Notes: generated from the letters alone by a model not told the origin. 64,000 bases of DNA from Microcaldota archaeon (GCA_016188965.1 JACPGT010000002.1:7461-71460), one strand, 5' to 3'. Positions 38,112 to 48,678 are shown, counted from the first letter of the stretch. Program-made: numbers and translations.

Positions 38112-39824
38112 ATGCGTCTGCCGTCCCTTTCTTCCGTTTTGCCTTCGGACTCCTCCCGGCGTCGTGCTTTCATTGCCGCGGTCGCCCCGGGGGGCACCCG
38201 GAGCAACCGACGGTCAAGCAAGACCGTCGGCAACCACGTTTCCCCCCTGGCGCGGAACGGTTGCAAGCGATGGCCAACTAACGGCCATCGCTACTTCCGC
38301 TCGCCTCGCCCCCCGCCCGAATCGTCAAAGCGCCGTGCCTTTATCGCCGCGCCCCTCATCGGCGTGTTACTCTTTCTGTCGTCGGTCCTGTTCACCGTCA
38401 ACCTGAACAAGATCGAGTCGGCCCAGTCCGCCCGCATCGTCAACGACGCCTACCACAACCGCATCGTCTCGCTCATCGAGATCTACCGCACCGACTTGAA
38501 CTCCATCTTCCGCGAGAGCGTGCGCCGCAACATCCAGGAATACATCCTTGAGCCAGGCTGGAATACGTTGGACCCGAAGAACATCGGCGACGATATCGTG
38601 TACCCCTCCACTCGTTTCCTGAACATCCGCGAAGTGCGCAACCAGCGCTGCGAACGCGTCCGCCAATTGGCTCGAACCCTCGTCTGCGGCACTGGAGAGG
38701 CCAGCAGCAGTTCGACGTTCGGCTACGGCATCCCGGCCTGGGTTGAAGTGGCCCGCCAGGCATTCACTTTCGAAGGCATCGCTTTTCGGCCGGCCAACGC
38801 CGAGCAAATGTCGTTGCTCAACCCACCCAGCGGCCTGCCTACCGACGAGCAGACCCGCGCCAACACCGCATACCGCAATGCCTGCCTCAACCTCGTGCAG
38901 GAAAACCTTTTCGACTGCGAGGACTTCTCCCGCAACCCGAGACATTATCAATGCAAATATGACGGCCGCGTCATCCCCGGTTGCGAGGAAGGCACGTTCT
39001 ACATGCGCGTCGATCCCCGTGGCATCAATGCGGCGAATCCCGATGGTGATTCGGCGCTCTATGCGGCGCTTCCCAGAATCGAGGGCGACGACGGCTTCGG
39101 CAACCAGGTACGCTCCGGCGCCATCGGCGACGAACCGTTCTACTTGCCGATCAATCTGCGCGTGTTCTTCTACGACGACTTCGCCCTCGAGTTTTATAAC
39201 CGGCTGGGCTTCAACGCGGACGCGTCGGGCAACCCCCAAGCCGGCGGCCTCATCACCGGCATGTGTTTTGGCTCCTCCGCCGCCTGCCGCGACCCGCCAC
39301 CTGGCGGTCCGGGTGTCAACGCGCCGCCGCTGGGTCCGGGCATGCCCGTAGCCGGCAACAATGCGATCCTCGTCCGCAACCGTCTCCTGCAGAATTTGGC
39401 CGCCAGACCTTACCGGAATGCGGTTCAGGGCTTGCGGGATTGGCGCCAGGCCGCGTCGACATCCCCGTTCCGTTTGGCCCAACTTGATTCAAGCGGAAGA
39501 TGGGATATCAATCCGCATATGCTGTTCAAGGATGATGCGTACCGCCGTTGCTTGGAAGATGCCACTCCGCCGGTGCCTTCCACCAAATGCCTCAACATCA
39601 TCGACCGCGGCTTCGGCCTCACTCCCGCGGAGGTCTACGATATTCCTGGTCTGCGAGTGGATTCCTTCGCGTACGTTCCGACCACGGGAAATCAAGAGTA
39701 TTCTGCCGGGTACGCCGAGGCCAGCGTGGATTTCTTCGTGCTGGACTACCGGCCCGAATTCCGCGTCAAGGGAACCGCGCCGAACAACCCCCGCTACGGC
39801 ATGTTGTTCAGAGTGCAATCCTGA
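38112..39824 (+). CDS. Membrane-anchored extracellular protein (pilin-like N-terminus)
   Basis: KRRAFIAAPLIGVLLFLSSVLFTVNLNKIESAQSARIVNDAYHNR; TATA-like tttatac about 25 nt upstream of the ATG. Confidence 0.6.
   Translation: MRLPSLSSVLPSDSSRRRAFIAAVAPGGTRSNRRSSKTVGNHVSPLARNGCKRWPTNGHRYFRSPRPPPESSKRRAFIAAPLIGVLLFLSSVLFTVNLNKIESAQSARIVNDAYHNRIVSLIEIYRTDLNSIFRESVRRNIQEYILEPGWNTLDPKNIGDDIVYPSTRFLNIREVRNQRCERVRQLARTLVCGTGEASSSSTFGYGIPAWVEVARQAFTFEGIAFRPANAEQMSLLNPPSGLPTDEQTRANTAYRNACLNLVQENLFDCEDFSRNPRHYQCKYDGRVIPGCEEGTFYMRVDPRGINAANPDGDSALYAALPRIEGDDGFGNQVRSGAIGDEPFYLPINLRVFFYDDFALEFYNRLGFNADASGNPQAGGLITGMCFGSSAACRDPPPGGPGVNAPPLGPGMPVAGNNAILVRNRLLQNLAARPYRNAVQGLRDWRQAASTSPFRLAQLDSSGRWDINPHMLFKDDAYRRCLEDATPPVPSTKCLNIIDRGFGLTPAEVYDIPGLRVDSFAYVPTTGNQEYSAGYAEASVDFFVLDYRPEFRVKGTAPNNPRYGMLFRVQS
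38151..38351. repeat. GC-rich hairpin insert between two copies of an SS(R/K)RRAFIAA-coding segment
   Basis: Copies at 38151-38180 and 38322-38351; insert shares conserved blocks with the 31.5-kb insert and adds two 9-bp hairpins. Confidence 0.75.
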
Positions 39825-39968
39825 CTCCGGCTCGTCCGTACTTCGGTGCCGTTTTTCCTTGTGCCTTTTTTAGCCCGCCGTAATCGCCTTCGCGCTCCGA
39901 CGCACGGTTTGCTATATATAATACCGTCGCTCTACTAAGCAAAATGCCGTAAGGGGGGTTCGTGTTCT

Positions 39969-42900
39969 TTGGCCAGCTTTCAAGAACAATACGATTCGCT
40001 GATGCAGCAACTGGAGGAAAAAGGGATTCCGCAGCCCCGCCTCCTGGTTCCCGCGGCCGCATTGGCGGTCCTGGCGGTCATCCTTCTTGTCGCCGTTCCC
40101 GCGTTGCTGCCTTCCGATGTCACCGTCAAGTTCACTCTCCAGTCCGCGGCGGGACAGCCCGTGCCCAACGCCGCGCTGACCTTGCTGGCGGGCCAGAAGG
40201 AATTCTCCGCCACGTCGGACGCTTCCGGACAGGTCACGTTCAAAGGCGTGCCTCCCAACCAGAAGCTCCAACTACGCATCAGCGCCTCCGGTTACGTGGC
40301 CGAGACCAAGCGCATCGGCTACGGCGATGAGCGCGTCACGCTGACGGCGCTGGAACAACCGCCTTCCGAAATCTCGTTTTCCGCCCAGGTCCTGACGGAC
40401 CAGCGCATGCCCGTCGAGGCCGCTTCCGTTCGCTTCACGACCGACGACGGCGATTCCCAGCTCGGCGTCACCGATACGTACGGCGAGGCCAAGGCCCGCA
40501 TGTCCGACACGCAACGCGTCTCCGTGGAAGTCAGCAAGGACGGGTACAAGTCGCAGCGGCGCAGCGTGATTTTAGCCGACCAGAAGACCGTCGAAATCGT
40601 TCTGGAAAAATCCGCCGAGCCCACGCCCACCGACGTGCCTCCCGGGACGCAGTCCGTCCTGGTCAGCGTTTCAGACGAGAAAGGTTCACCCGTGCGCGGC
40701 GTCAGCGTCCAGCTGCTGGACGAACAGACGCAGTCCGTCATCCGTGCAGGCACTACCGACGCGTCGGGCGAAAGCCGGCTGGACCGGATCAATCCCAACC
40801 AGGCCTTCATCGTTTCCGTCAACGATCCGAAGGACCGCTACTATCCTTACTCTTCCCCATACGCCCTCGTGCCCGGAGCCGAGCCGGTCACCATCGTGCT
40901 GAACGCGGCGCCTGAATCGGACCAATTGGTCATCACCATCAAGGACAAAGCCGGCAACGCCGTTTCGGATGCGACCGTCACGGCATACGACCCGCGCCGA
41001 AAGTCGTACCTTTCTTCCATCGACTCCGACGCGTCCGGCCGCGCCGCCTTGACGCTGGACGTCGCGGAAGCCTACGTCACCGTCTACCATGACGGCTTCA
41101 ACCCGGTGGCCTTGTCGGTCCGCAACAAGGAAACACGCAGCGTCGTCTTAGAATCCTCCGAAGGCAAGACCGTTGCCGTGCGCGTGACGGTCCAGAAGAA
41201 CCTCGAACCGGCCCCCGAGGCGCAAGTCCAACTGTACTCCGCCGACGGATTCCCCCTGGGCTTGCCCAGCCAATACACCGCTGCCGACGGGACGGCGTCC
41301 TTTGACGTGCCCCGGAGCGCCTCCGCCATCCACGCCAAGGCCTCGCTGGAGGCAAGCGTCGGCGAAAGCGACCGCGCCGTTCCCCAGGCGGACCTGGAGT
41401 GGGTCATCCACCTTCTGCCGCCCAAGGTTCCGTTCCGCGTCCGCGTGACGGATGCCGTCAGCCAGAAGCCGGTCAACGGCGCCACCGTCCGCTTCGTCAC
41501 CCACGCGGAAAAACTCACTTGCAAGACGCAGGAAGGCGCCTGCCAGGCCGACGTCCCGACCGAGACGGAATTCCACCTCGTCGTGGACAGCCCTGCCTAT
41601 CTTCCCTACCAATCCGCCACTCAACTGGTCGGCCCAAACGAGGCCCGTGTCCAGTACGAGGCCAAGCTTTACCCCAAGTCGCTCACCCAGAGCGCCACCG
41701 TCCAATTCCAAGGCTTCTTTACGCCTTCCGGCCAATTGCTGCGCGAGACGGCCAATGCCCAACCCGTCCAGGCGCGCTTTTTGGTCAGCCTCCCATCCGC
41801 CACGGCCGACGACCGCGGCCGCTTCAGCGTCCGGCTGGCCGAATCCCCCGCTCCCGTCGCCTCGATCACGGCCGTGGACGGCACCGACGTGTTCTTCACC
41901 GGCTCCGACCCGACAACGGCCTGCAACCCGCCGGAGTCGGACAACAATTCCGAATTCGGGCAATGGGCCGTATTCGAATTTTCCAAGGGATTCTCCGGAA
42001 CCCAGCAAGTAAGCGTCGACTTTCTCACCATGCCTGACGCGAAGGCCCCCGCCGCTTTGTGGATCCAGTACGACCTACACGGCCTGCGCAGCGGCGTGCC
42101 TTTCGTCCACCCGCTGGACGTCGAGAAGCTCCAGCAACTGACGGCGCTTTCTTCCGTTTCCGAGTCGGACTTCTGCGGTCAGAAGTCCGCCAGCGTCCGC
42201 CTTCCGATTTCACGCGACGTCATGACGTGCCAGGACCAATACTGTTCGAAAGCCGTATTCGTCACGTCCGACGGCCGTCGGTTCACGTCATCCGCATCGC
42301 TTCCGGCCGGCCAGGCGTTCGGCCTGGACTTGGACCTCATCGGCCTGCAGGCCGGCATCAGCCAGGTCCAAATCAGCGCCCCAAGCAGCGTCCAGCTGCT
42401 GTCGCTGCAAGTAGTGGGTTCCGCTGCGGACACTCTGACGCAATCCAACCTTGAATCCGCCGACGCGCCCAATTCGGTGACCGTCTCCCTGCAAGCCGCC
42501 AAGAACGAGAAAGTCCGGCTCCACCTGGATGCCCGCGCGGTACGCGCTTCGGCTTTGGCCGAGATTTCCATCCAGCTGGACGACGCCGACGGCGGTCAGG
42601 CCACGATCGTCCGCAACATCGTCATCACCGGCACCAACCGCTTCACCGTCGCGCCTTCTTCGGCGTCTTTAGAAGCCGGGCTTTCCGAAAACCTCCGCGT
42701 CACCGTTAAGGACCAGTTCAATAAGCCGGTAACCGACGCATCGGTCGAATTGTACGAATGCGACGGTTCGCCCATCAACGGCCAAGCCATTCCCCTGGTT
42801 GGCGGCAGCGGCGGCGCCTATTCCGTCAAGGTCCAACCTTCTTCCATCGGAACCCTCGGCATCCGCGTCAGCCAGCCGCAATTCGTCACGTATGAGGAAT

Positions 42901-45900
42901 GCGTCCTGCCCGTGCGCGCCGTTGACTTTTTGGTCACCGAGCCGGAAAGCGTCCTATTCAAAGGCGACACCCAGAAGGAGACCGTCACCGAATCCATCAC
43001 GCTTTCGTCACTTCTGGATGTCAAGAGCAAGGTCACCTCCACCGTCAAATGCACCGACGCCAACGGAACGGATGCCCCCGCGCCCTTCACGCTTTCGCCC
43101 AAGTCGCTGACGCTCAAGGACACGGCCACCGTGAAGCTGCAATCCAACCTGCAGGCCTTCAAGGGCCGCTGTGACGTCACGTTCGTGGCCAAAATCAACA
43201 AGGACAACATGGCCGCAAGCCTGGTGAGCGTCGATATCGAGCTCAAAGGCCCGCCGGCGGCCCATCAACTCTGCCCTACGGCACAAGCCGGCGTAAAATG
43301 CCTATCGGCATCCGAAGCCACGCCCCTGCGCTGCACCAAGACGTCCTTCCTCTGCGAGGACACGGCGCAGTCTTGCTACCAATGCAACCTCGGACCCCAG
43401 ACGTTGCCGGGCCAAATCAGCCTCTCCGTTTCCAACTATCAGAGCGACGCCACGCAGACGTACGCCATCGCTTTGGAGGACAACCCCGAGGAATGTCGTG
43501 TCGAAGGATTCACCAATAACCCTTCCACCGCGCCCTATGGGTACAACAATCCGTACGGTACGAACCCCTACGGCTACTCGACGGGCTACTCCGCGCCCAA
43601 CTCGTACTACGGCTACCGGCCCAACACCTACACGCCCTATGCGTCCAACCCGTACCAGACTCCCGGCGCGTGCATGCCCTATACCGGTTCCTACCCGTAC
43701 GGCTCCACTTACTCGCCGACGTATGCTTCGGCCTATCCTAACGGCTATGCGGCTAACAACCCCTACGCGGGCGGCGCCTATTCCGGTACGTACCCTGGTG
43801 GTGCGGTCAACCCGGCATATGCTGGCGCTTATCCTGGCGCCTACGCTGGCGGCGCAGCCAACCCGGCTTATACCGGAGCCTACCCCGGCACGTATCCGGC
43901 CACGCCGGGCATCAACCCCAGCAATGCCTTGGCCAATCCGTCCACGCCGTACGCCAATTGCCAGGCCATCATCGCCAAGCTCTCTCCGTATTGCCAGCCG
44001 TACTTCACGCAATACAGCCAGTACAATACGGACCAGAACTATTACGGCAACTCGTACCGCGACCCGTGGTCAAGCACCTTGAATCCGACGTACCCCTCGC
44101 CGGCGTCGTTCCAATACCCCCAGCAACGCCCCACGGTCAACGTCCAGGCCGACTGCACCCGCACTGAACTGCGCGTCACGGCCCAATACACCGGCGGAGA
44201 CACAAACTACGGCGGCGCACTGGGCGGCAACCAACAAGGCTATCTTTTGGTGCGCACCGGCGGCCAGACCAAACAGATTCCCATTACCGTCATCGTCCAG
44301 ACGCCCTTCAGCCCCGGCGCGTACCCCGGCACCTATCCGGGCGGCTATTACCCTGGCGGCTATCCCACCAACCAGATTCCGCCGCAATGCATCCTGGAAT
44401 ACCAGCAAGCCGTCCAAACGGCTTATACTACTGCGGCCACGGCCACTGAAGCGGGCCTGGATGACTCCGGCCTGCCGGACACCATCGACGTCTACTACAA
44501 TACGTACACGGGCCAGGGGACTTTTGAGCGGGAGTTGAAGGCGCCTGCCGGCGGCGTGCTTAGCGTCGTGAAGCCCTCGTCAGCCCAGGTCCGCATGGAC
44601 GCCTCCGGGAGCAAGATCCGTGTCAGCGTCCAATGCAAGAAAACCAAGGAAGGCGCTTTCGAATGCCCGGACAACGTGCCGTTCAAGGCCACGTGGACTT
44701 TCGCCAACCTGCAGACCGTGCAGAAAGACCGCACCATCCGCGTGAGCCAGGACGACTTCGTCCCTTCGGTTCTCCAACTGCTGGCCACGAAGGACACCAA
44801 GGACGCGGCCATGTTCGACGTTTCGACTTCGAGTGACTTTACCAAGGCCAAATGCAAGGGCCAAAGCGGAGTTCAATGCCGGCCTGCCGACGGCCAAATC
44901 AGCGCCCAGGCATCCGCGGCCATCAAGGATGGAAAACTTGAAATCCGCGACATGGATGATTACCAAATCCGCCAAATCCCGGTGCGCGCGTCCGTCATCG
45001 ACTCTTCCGTTTCCCTCAAGGCCGGTGAAGACAAGAAAATCGACTTTTCCGGCTCCTTGACCGTCACGCCCACGTGCGACGTCGTCAACGCCGAAAAAAG
45101 CGACGTCAAATCGGCAGTGGAAGTGACGTGCACGAAAGAATCCGTCAAGATCAAGGCCAAGGAAGGCGTCAGCGGCGTGCAGAAAGGCTGGATCGAATTC
45201 ACCTTCGACGATTCCGAACGCAACTACGAAAAAGTCACGCCCTCCGGATTCAAGCCCAAAGTCCAGCTCATCGTCGAGCCCAAAGACGGCGCGGCGACTA
45301 CGACCGCTATCACGCTGACGCCGCCGGCCACGCCAGCCATCGTGAAACAGGCGTTCACCATCGGATTTAAGTTCCCGGTCGGTGACGACCCGACGGCACG
45401 CAAGATCACCCTCACGCTCGTGCCGGACCAAGGCGGCGACGCCCAGAAACAACAATGGACGGTCATGGCCTCGCAGTTGACCGTCTCCGCCCAAGGCGAC
45501 GGCACTACGTCCGCCTCCTTTGACCAGCCCGGACGCGTCATCGCGCGCGCCGACGGCAAACTCGGAGGCAAGGACATCCTCGGCACCGCCGAATTCAACA
45601 TCGTCAAAGCCGAGGGCACCTCCACGGCCCCGCCCGGTCCAACGACTCCCGGCAGCGCTCCAATCACGCCCGGAAGCGGCCCCGCCCCCAGCGGGCCGAG
45701 TTCGCCGGGAGGCGGCCCTGCTACGGCGTCAGGCACCCTGAAGCTCAAGTCGTTGGCCGTGTCCATCGGAATTGACAAAACACCGGCGGACAAGAACCTC
45801 AAGATCGAAGTCAGCTTCACGGGCGACCATTCCCCGTGGAAGGCGTTCAACCTCTTTATCTTCAAAGACAAAAACAAGAAGTCCTACTCTGGCAAATTCT

Positions 45901-46841
45901 CCGGCGGCCATGTTGCTACCTCCGGAACGTCTTGGTCCAATTTCCTGTACGTCTATTCGGACATCAAGAAGTTCATGGAGGCCAACGGCGAAGCCACCTT
46001 CGTTTTGGCGGCGTATGCCGACGAAGCCCGCACGCAATCGTTGGGCCGCGTCCAGACCTCCGTCAAGGCCTCGGATTTGGGATTCACCGCTTCCACTGCC
46101 CCGTCCGCACCCGCTCCCGGCACGACTGCCTCCGCGTCAAAACGATGCACCGGTTCAGGTACGTATAAGACCTGCTGGTTATCTCCGGTCAAGGCAGAAT
46201 ACCGCTGCACTGACTGGCTGGACAACGGATTCGGTTTGTGTATTTTGGGCACTTCCGTGAATCCGGCGAAAGTCGATTTGTCCGTCAGCGGCGGGGACGG
46301 TTTATGCGGCGGTTGGGAGCAATCCAACTTTATCGGGTACCACACGGGCCAATTCGGTGGCGGATACAAGAAGTGCGGAGACATTTGGAGTTTCAAGCTT
46401 TTGGGCACTGCAACGTTTCCCGGCGTCGGCACTGTTGCCAACGTCGAAATTGCCCAACAAAAGGGGGGTTCTTCTGGAAAGGATTTGACTTCCATTCCGG
46501 GAAACCGGTGCGTCATTTCGCCGGATCGTCATACCGTCAGTTGTAAGTTAAAGCCGTGGGTTACGTCGCAGCGGTGTACCGAGACGACTGCACAAGGAGC
46601 GGCCGTGTGCGTGAATTGGATTGATGAGGCTAAGGGAACGGTTCAGCTTAAGACGATGACGGGCAACGGGCGTTGTTGGAGTGTTGATCACGGTTTACTC
46701 AGTGATACTTATGTTTATACGCCCAGCACGGCCCACATGACCGTTGGCAAAACCCAGACGTGCACCCAGGGCACGAAGTATGATGTCTCCGTCCTGGCCA
46801 TAGCTGATGGCTATGTGACGGTGACGCTGATCGATCAGTAA
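39969..46841 (+). CDS. Giant (about 2290 aa) membrane-anchored surface protein with repeated beta-sandwich domains and Tyr/Pro/Gly-rich region
   Basis: One N-terminal TM; repeated carboxypeptidase-regulatory/Ig-like units (GxxVxxAxVxL...T(D)xxGxA); low-complexity NPYGTNPYGYSTGYSAP...; TTG start after aagggggg. Confidence 0.85.
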   Translation: MASFQEQYDSLMQQLEEKGIPQPRLLVPAAALAVLAVILLVAVPALLPSDVTVKFTLQSAAGQPVPNAALTLLAGQKEFSATSDASGQVTFKGVPPNQKLQLRISASGYVAETKRIGYGDERVTLTALEQPPSEISFSAQVLTDQRMPVEAASVRFTTDDGDSQLGVTDTYGEAKARMSDTQRVSVEVSKDGYKSQRRSVILADQKTVEIVLEKSAEPTPTDVPPGTQSVLVSVSDEKGSPVRGVSVQLLDEQTQSVIRAGTTDASGESRLDRINPNQAFIVSVNDPKDRYYPYSSPYALVPGAEPVTIVLNAAPESDQLVITIKDKAGNAVSDATVTAYDPRRKSYLSSIDSDASGRAALTLDVAEAYVTVYHDGFNPVALSVRNKETRSVVLESSEGKTVAVRVTVQKNLEPAPEAQVQLYSADGFPLGLPSQYTAADGTASFDVPRSASAIHAKASLEASVGESDRAVPQADLEWVIHLLPPKVPFRVRVTDAVSQKPVNGATVRFVTHAEKLTCKTQEGACQADVPTETEFHLVVDSPAYLPYQSATQLVGPNEARVQYEAKLYPKSLTQSATVQFQGFFTPSGQLLRETANAQPVQARFLVSLPSATADDRGRFSVRLAESPAPVASITAVDGTDVFFTGSDPTTACNPPESDNNSEFGQWAVFEFSKGFSGTQQVSVDFLTMPDAKAPAALWIQYDLHGLRSGVPFVHPLDVEKLQQLTALSSVSESDFCGQKSASVRLPISRDVMTCQDQYCSKAVFVTSDGRRFTSSASLPAGQAFGLDLDLIGLQAGISQVQISAPSSVQLLSLQVVGSAADTLTQSNLESADAPNSVTVSLQAAKNEKVRLHLDARAVRASALAEISIQLDDADGGQATIVRNIVITGTNRFTVAPSSASLEAGLSENLRVTVKDQFNKPVTDASVELYECDGSPINGQAIPLVGGSGGAYSVKVQPSSIGTLGIRVSQPQFVTYEECVLPVRAVDFLVTEPESVLFKGDTQKETVTESITLSSLLDVKSKVTSTVKCTDANGTDAPAPFTLSPKSLTLKDTATVKLQSNLQAFKGRCDVTFVAKINKDNMAASLVSVDIELKGPPAAHQLCPTAQAGVKCLSASEATPLRCTKTSFLCEDTAQSCYQCNLGPQTLPGQISLSVSNYQSDATQTYAIALEDNPEECRVEGFTNNPSTAPYGYNNPYGTNPYGYSTGYSAPNSYYGYRPNTYTPYASNPYQTPGACMPYTGSYPYGSTYSPTYASAYPNGYAANNPYAGGAYSGTYPGGAVNPAYAGAYPGAYAGGAANPAYTGAYPGTYPATPGINPSNALANPSTPYANCQAIIAKLSPYCQPYFTQYSQYNTDQNYYGNSYRDPWSSTLNPTYPSPASFQYPQQRPTVNVQADCTRTELRVTAQYTGGDTNYGGALGGNQQGYLLVRTGGQTKQIPITVIVQTPFSPGAYPGTYPGGYYPGGYPTNQIPPQCILEYQQAVQTAYTTAATATEAGLDDSGLPDTIDVYYNTYTGQGTFERELKAPAGGVLSVVKPSSAQVRMDASGSKIRVSVQCKKTKEGAFECPDNVPFKATWTFANLQTVQKDRTIRVSQDDFVPSVLQLLATKDTKDAAMFDVSTSSDFTKAKCKGQSGVQCRPADGQISAQASAAIKDGKLEIRDMDDYQIRQIPVRASVIDSSVSLKAGEDKKIDFSGSLTVTPTCDVVNAEKSDVKSAVEVTCTKESVKIKAKEGVSGVQKGWIEFTFDDSERNYEKVTPSGFKPKVQLIVEPKDGAATTTAITLTPPATPAIVKQAFTIGFKFPVGDDPTARKITLTLVPDQGGDAQKQQWTVMASQLTVSAQGDGTTSASFDQPGRVIARADGKLGGKDILGTAEFNIVKAEGTSTAPPGPTTPGSAPITPGSGPAPSGPSSPGGGPATASGTLKLKSLAVSIGIDKTPADKNLKIEVSFTGDHSPWKAFNLFIFKDKNKKSYSGKFSGGHVATSGTSWSNFLYVYSDIKKFMEANGEATFVLAAYADEARTQSLGRVQTSVKASDLGFTASTAPSAPAPGTTASASKRCTGSGTYKTCWLSPVKAEYRCTDWLDNGFGLCILGTSVNPAKVDLSVSGGDGLCGGWEQSNFIGYHTGQFGGGYKKCGDIWSFKLLGTATFPGVGTVANVEIAQQKGGSSGKDLTSIPGNRCVISPDRHTVSCKLKPWVTSQRCTETTAQGAAVCVNWIDEAKGTVQLKTMTGNGRCWSVDHGLLSDTYVYTPSTAHMTVGKTQTCTQGTKYDVSVLAIADGYVTVTLIDQ

Positions 46842-46902
46842 TCCTGCCTTTTTCGTTCAACCATGGCTTTTCGGAATTCGTTCTGATGAAAGGTGAGCAA
46901 GA

Positions 46903-47367
46903 ATGGAACAGACTTTCGTGTTGTTGAAGCCCGACGCGGTCCAACGCGGCTTGTTGGGAAAAATCATGACGCGCTTGGAAGACAAAGGCTTGCAGTTAGT
47001 CGGCATGAAGATGATCCTGCTGGACGACGCCTTGCTGGATGAGCATTACGCCCACCTCAAGGACAAACCGTTTTTCGGCGGCATCCAGACGTTCATGAAG
47101 TCGGCGCCTTGCGTCGCGTGCGTGTGGCAAGGAAAAGAAGCCGTTGACGTCGTCCGCGCATTGTGCGGCGTGACGAATTCGCGCAAGGCCCTTCCCGGCA
47201 CGATTCGCGGCGATTGGGGCATCAGCATGCAGGCCAATTTGATTCATGCCTCCGATTCGCTGGAAACGGCCAAAGCGGAAGTCAAGCGCTTTTTCAAGAA
47301 GGAAGAATTGTTCCACTACCACAAGTCGCTGGACCCGTTTTTGTATTCGAAAGACGAGAAATCGTGA
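46903..47367 (+). CDS. ndk: Nucleoside diphosphate kinase
   Basis: MEQTFVLLKPDAVQRGLLGKI; NLIHASDSLETAK. Confidence 0.95.
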   Translation: MEQTFVLLKPDAVQRGLLGKIMTRLEDKGLQLVGMKMILLDDALLDEHYAHLKDKPFFGGIQTFMKSAPCVACVWQGKEAVDVVRALCGVTNSRKALPGTIRGDWGISMQANLIHASDSLETAKAEVKRFFKKEELFHYHKSLDPFLYSKDEKS

Positions 47368-47509
47368 GTGGTTACGGGCCTTTTTCGAAAGCTTATTTGC
47401 CCGCCGGTTTTCCATTCATGGGACCGGCATGACCTCTTTTTTTACCCTCGCTGGCCATCTACCCACAAAATTTATCTACCCATTTTGTCCCAACTTATTT
47501 GGAAGGCGG

Positions 47510-47743
47510 ATGGGGATGTATGTGAAACTGGACGAACGTAATCGGTTGACGTTGCCGAAAAGTGCAGCCGCATTATTTGAAAACGGGCTTGTGGCCATTA
47601 AGCGGGAAAAAAATCGCATCATTTTGGAACCTGTCGAGCGGCCTTTTGCCAAATTCAAAGGCCGGATTAAGGACAACCGCTCCATCCTCCAACTCAAACG
47701 CAAGTTGGATCAAGACATCGAAACGGGTCGTTGGGGCGTTTAG
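47510..47743 (+). CDS. AbrB-type antitoxin
   Basis: MGMYVKLDERNRLTLPKSAAALF; directly precedes a PIN-like ORF. Confidence 0.68.
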   Translation: MGMYVKLDERNRLTLPKSAAALFENGLVAIKREKNRIILEPVERPFAKFKGRIKDNRSILQLKRKLDQDIETGRWGV

Positions 47744-47744
47744 C

Positions 47745-48182
47745 GTGTACTTGGTTGAATCCGACTTGACGTACGCGTTAGCGTTGTCCGATCCTTTGTC
47801 CGACGTTGCCGAGCGGGTTTTTACTGCCGCGGCGCAAAAACGCATCGATTTATCCGTCTGTTCTCTGAGTTTCCAGGAGATGGATTCCGTCATCAAGGCC
47901 AACCAAGTGGATGTGGATGGCACTCCGGAGGATTTTTTTCAGGGCCTGGCAGAGCATTTTGCAGACTATGGCATTGCGCAAGAACCGATGCTGATGGCGG
48001 ATACGGCGCAAAGCATCCGCTTTCGGAAACGCTACGGTTTGACTTATTTCGATTCGTACCATGCCGCTTGTGCTTTCCGCGTCGGGGCGACGTTGCTCTC
48101 TTTTGACCGGGCCTACTTACGCGTCAAAGAGATTAAATACCGACATCCGGACGATTTGTTACATGAACTGGATTCCGCCTAA
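47745..48182 (+). CDS. PIN-domain toxin
   Basis: GTG start 1 nt after the antitoxin stop; YLVESDLTYALAL...LTYFDSYHAACAFRVGATLLSFDRAY. Confidence 0.7.
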   Translation: MYLVESDLTYALALSDPLSDVAERVFTAAAQKRIDLSVCSLSFQEMDSVIKANQVDVDGTPEDFFQGLAEHFADYGIAQEPMLMADTAQSIRFRKRYGLTYFDSYHAACAFRVGATLLSFDRAYLRVKEIKYRHPDDLLHELDSA

Positions 48183-48209
48183 CCCTTAGTGCATATTTGG
48201 TTTTACCCC

Positions 48210-48644
48210 ATGGTTACTATCAAAGTCCGCATCGAACACGGCAAGCTGCCGTTGTACATGTCCGAGCACGCCGCCGGCGCCGACGTCTGTTCGGCCAACG
48301 CCGAGCCGATTGAAATTCCGCCCAGCGGCACGGCCCTCATTCCCACCGGCATGTATTTAGAGATTCCGGAAGGCTTCGAAGTCCAAGTGCGGCCCCGCAG
48401 CGGATTGGCGTTCAAGCACGGCGTGACCATCCTCAACGCGCCGGGCACCATCGACGCGGACTACCGCGGCGAACTGAAGGTCCTGCTTATCAACCACGGC
48501 CCGGCCGCCTATTCCATCCAGCCCGGCGAACGCGTGGCGCAACTGGTCGTGGCGAAAGTCGAGAAAGCACATTTTGAGACCGCGGAGGCGTTGAAAGACT
48601 CCAAGCGGGGTCACGGCGGGTTTGGTTCGACCGGCAAAAGTTGA
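48210..48644 (+). CDS. dut: dUTPase (trimeric family)
   Basis: [62 protein letters not shown]. Confidence 0.95.
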   Translation: MVTIKVRIEHGKLPLYMSEHAAGADVCSANAEPIEIPPSGTALIPTGMYLEIPEGFEVQVRPRSGLAFKHGVTILNAPGTIDADYRGELKVLLINHGPAAYSIQPGERVAQLVVAKVEKAHFETAEALKDSKRGHGGFGSTGKS

Positions 48645-48678
48645 GCTTCTTTATTAAGCACCATTCCCTGGTTTTTTC

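Noticed and set aside
38367-39482. 371-aa - strand ORF
   Set aside because: Antisense shadow of the membrane-anchored surface protein; no motifs
43530-44400. Possible DNA-level tandem repeat
   Set aside because: Imperfect and codon-phased; best explained as Tyr/Pro/Gly-rich protein low complexity
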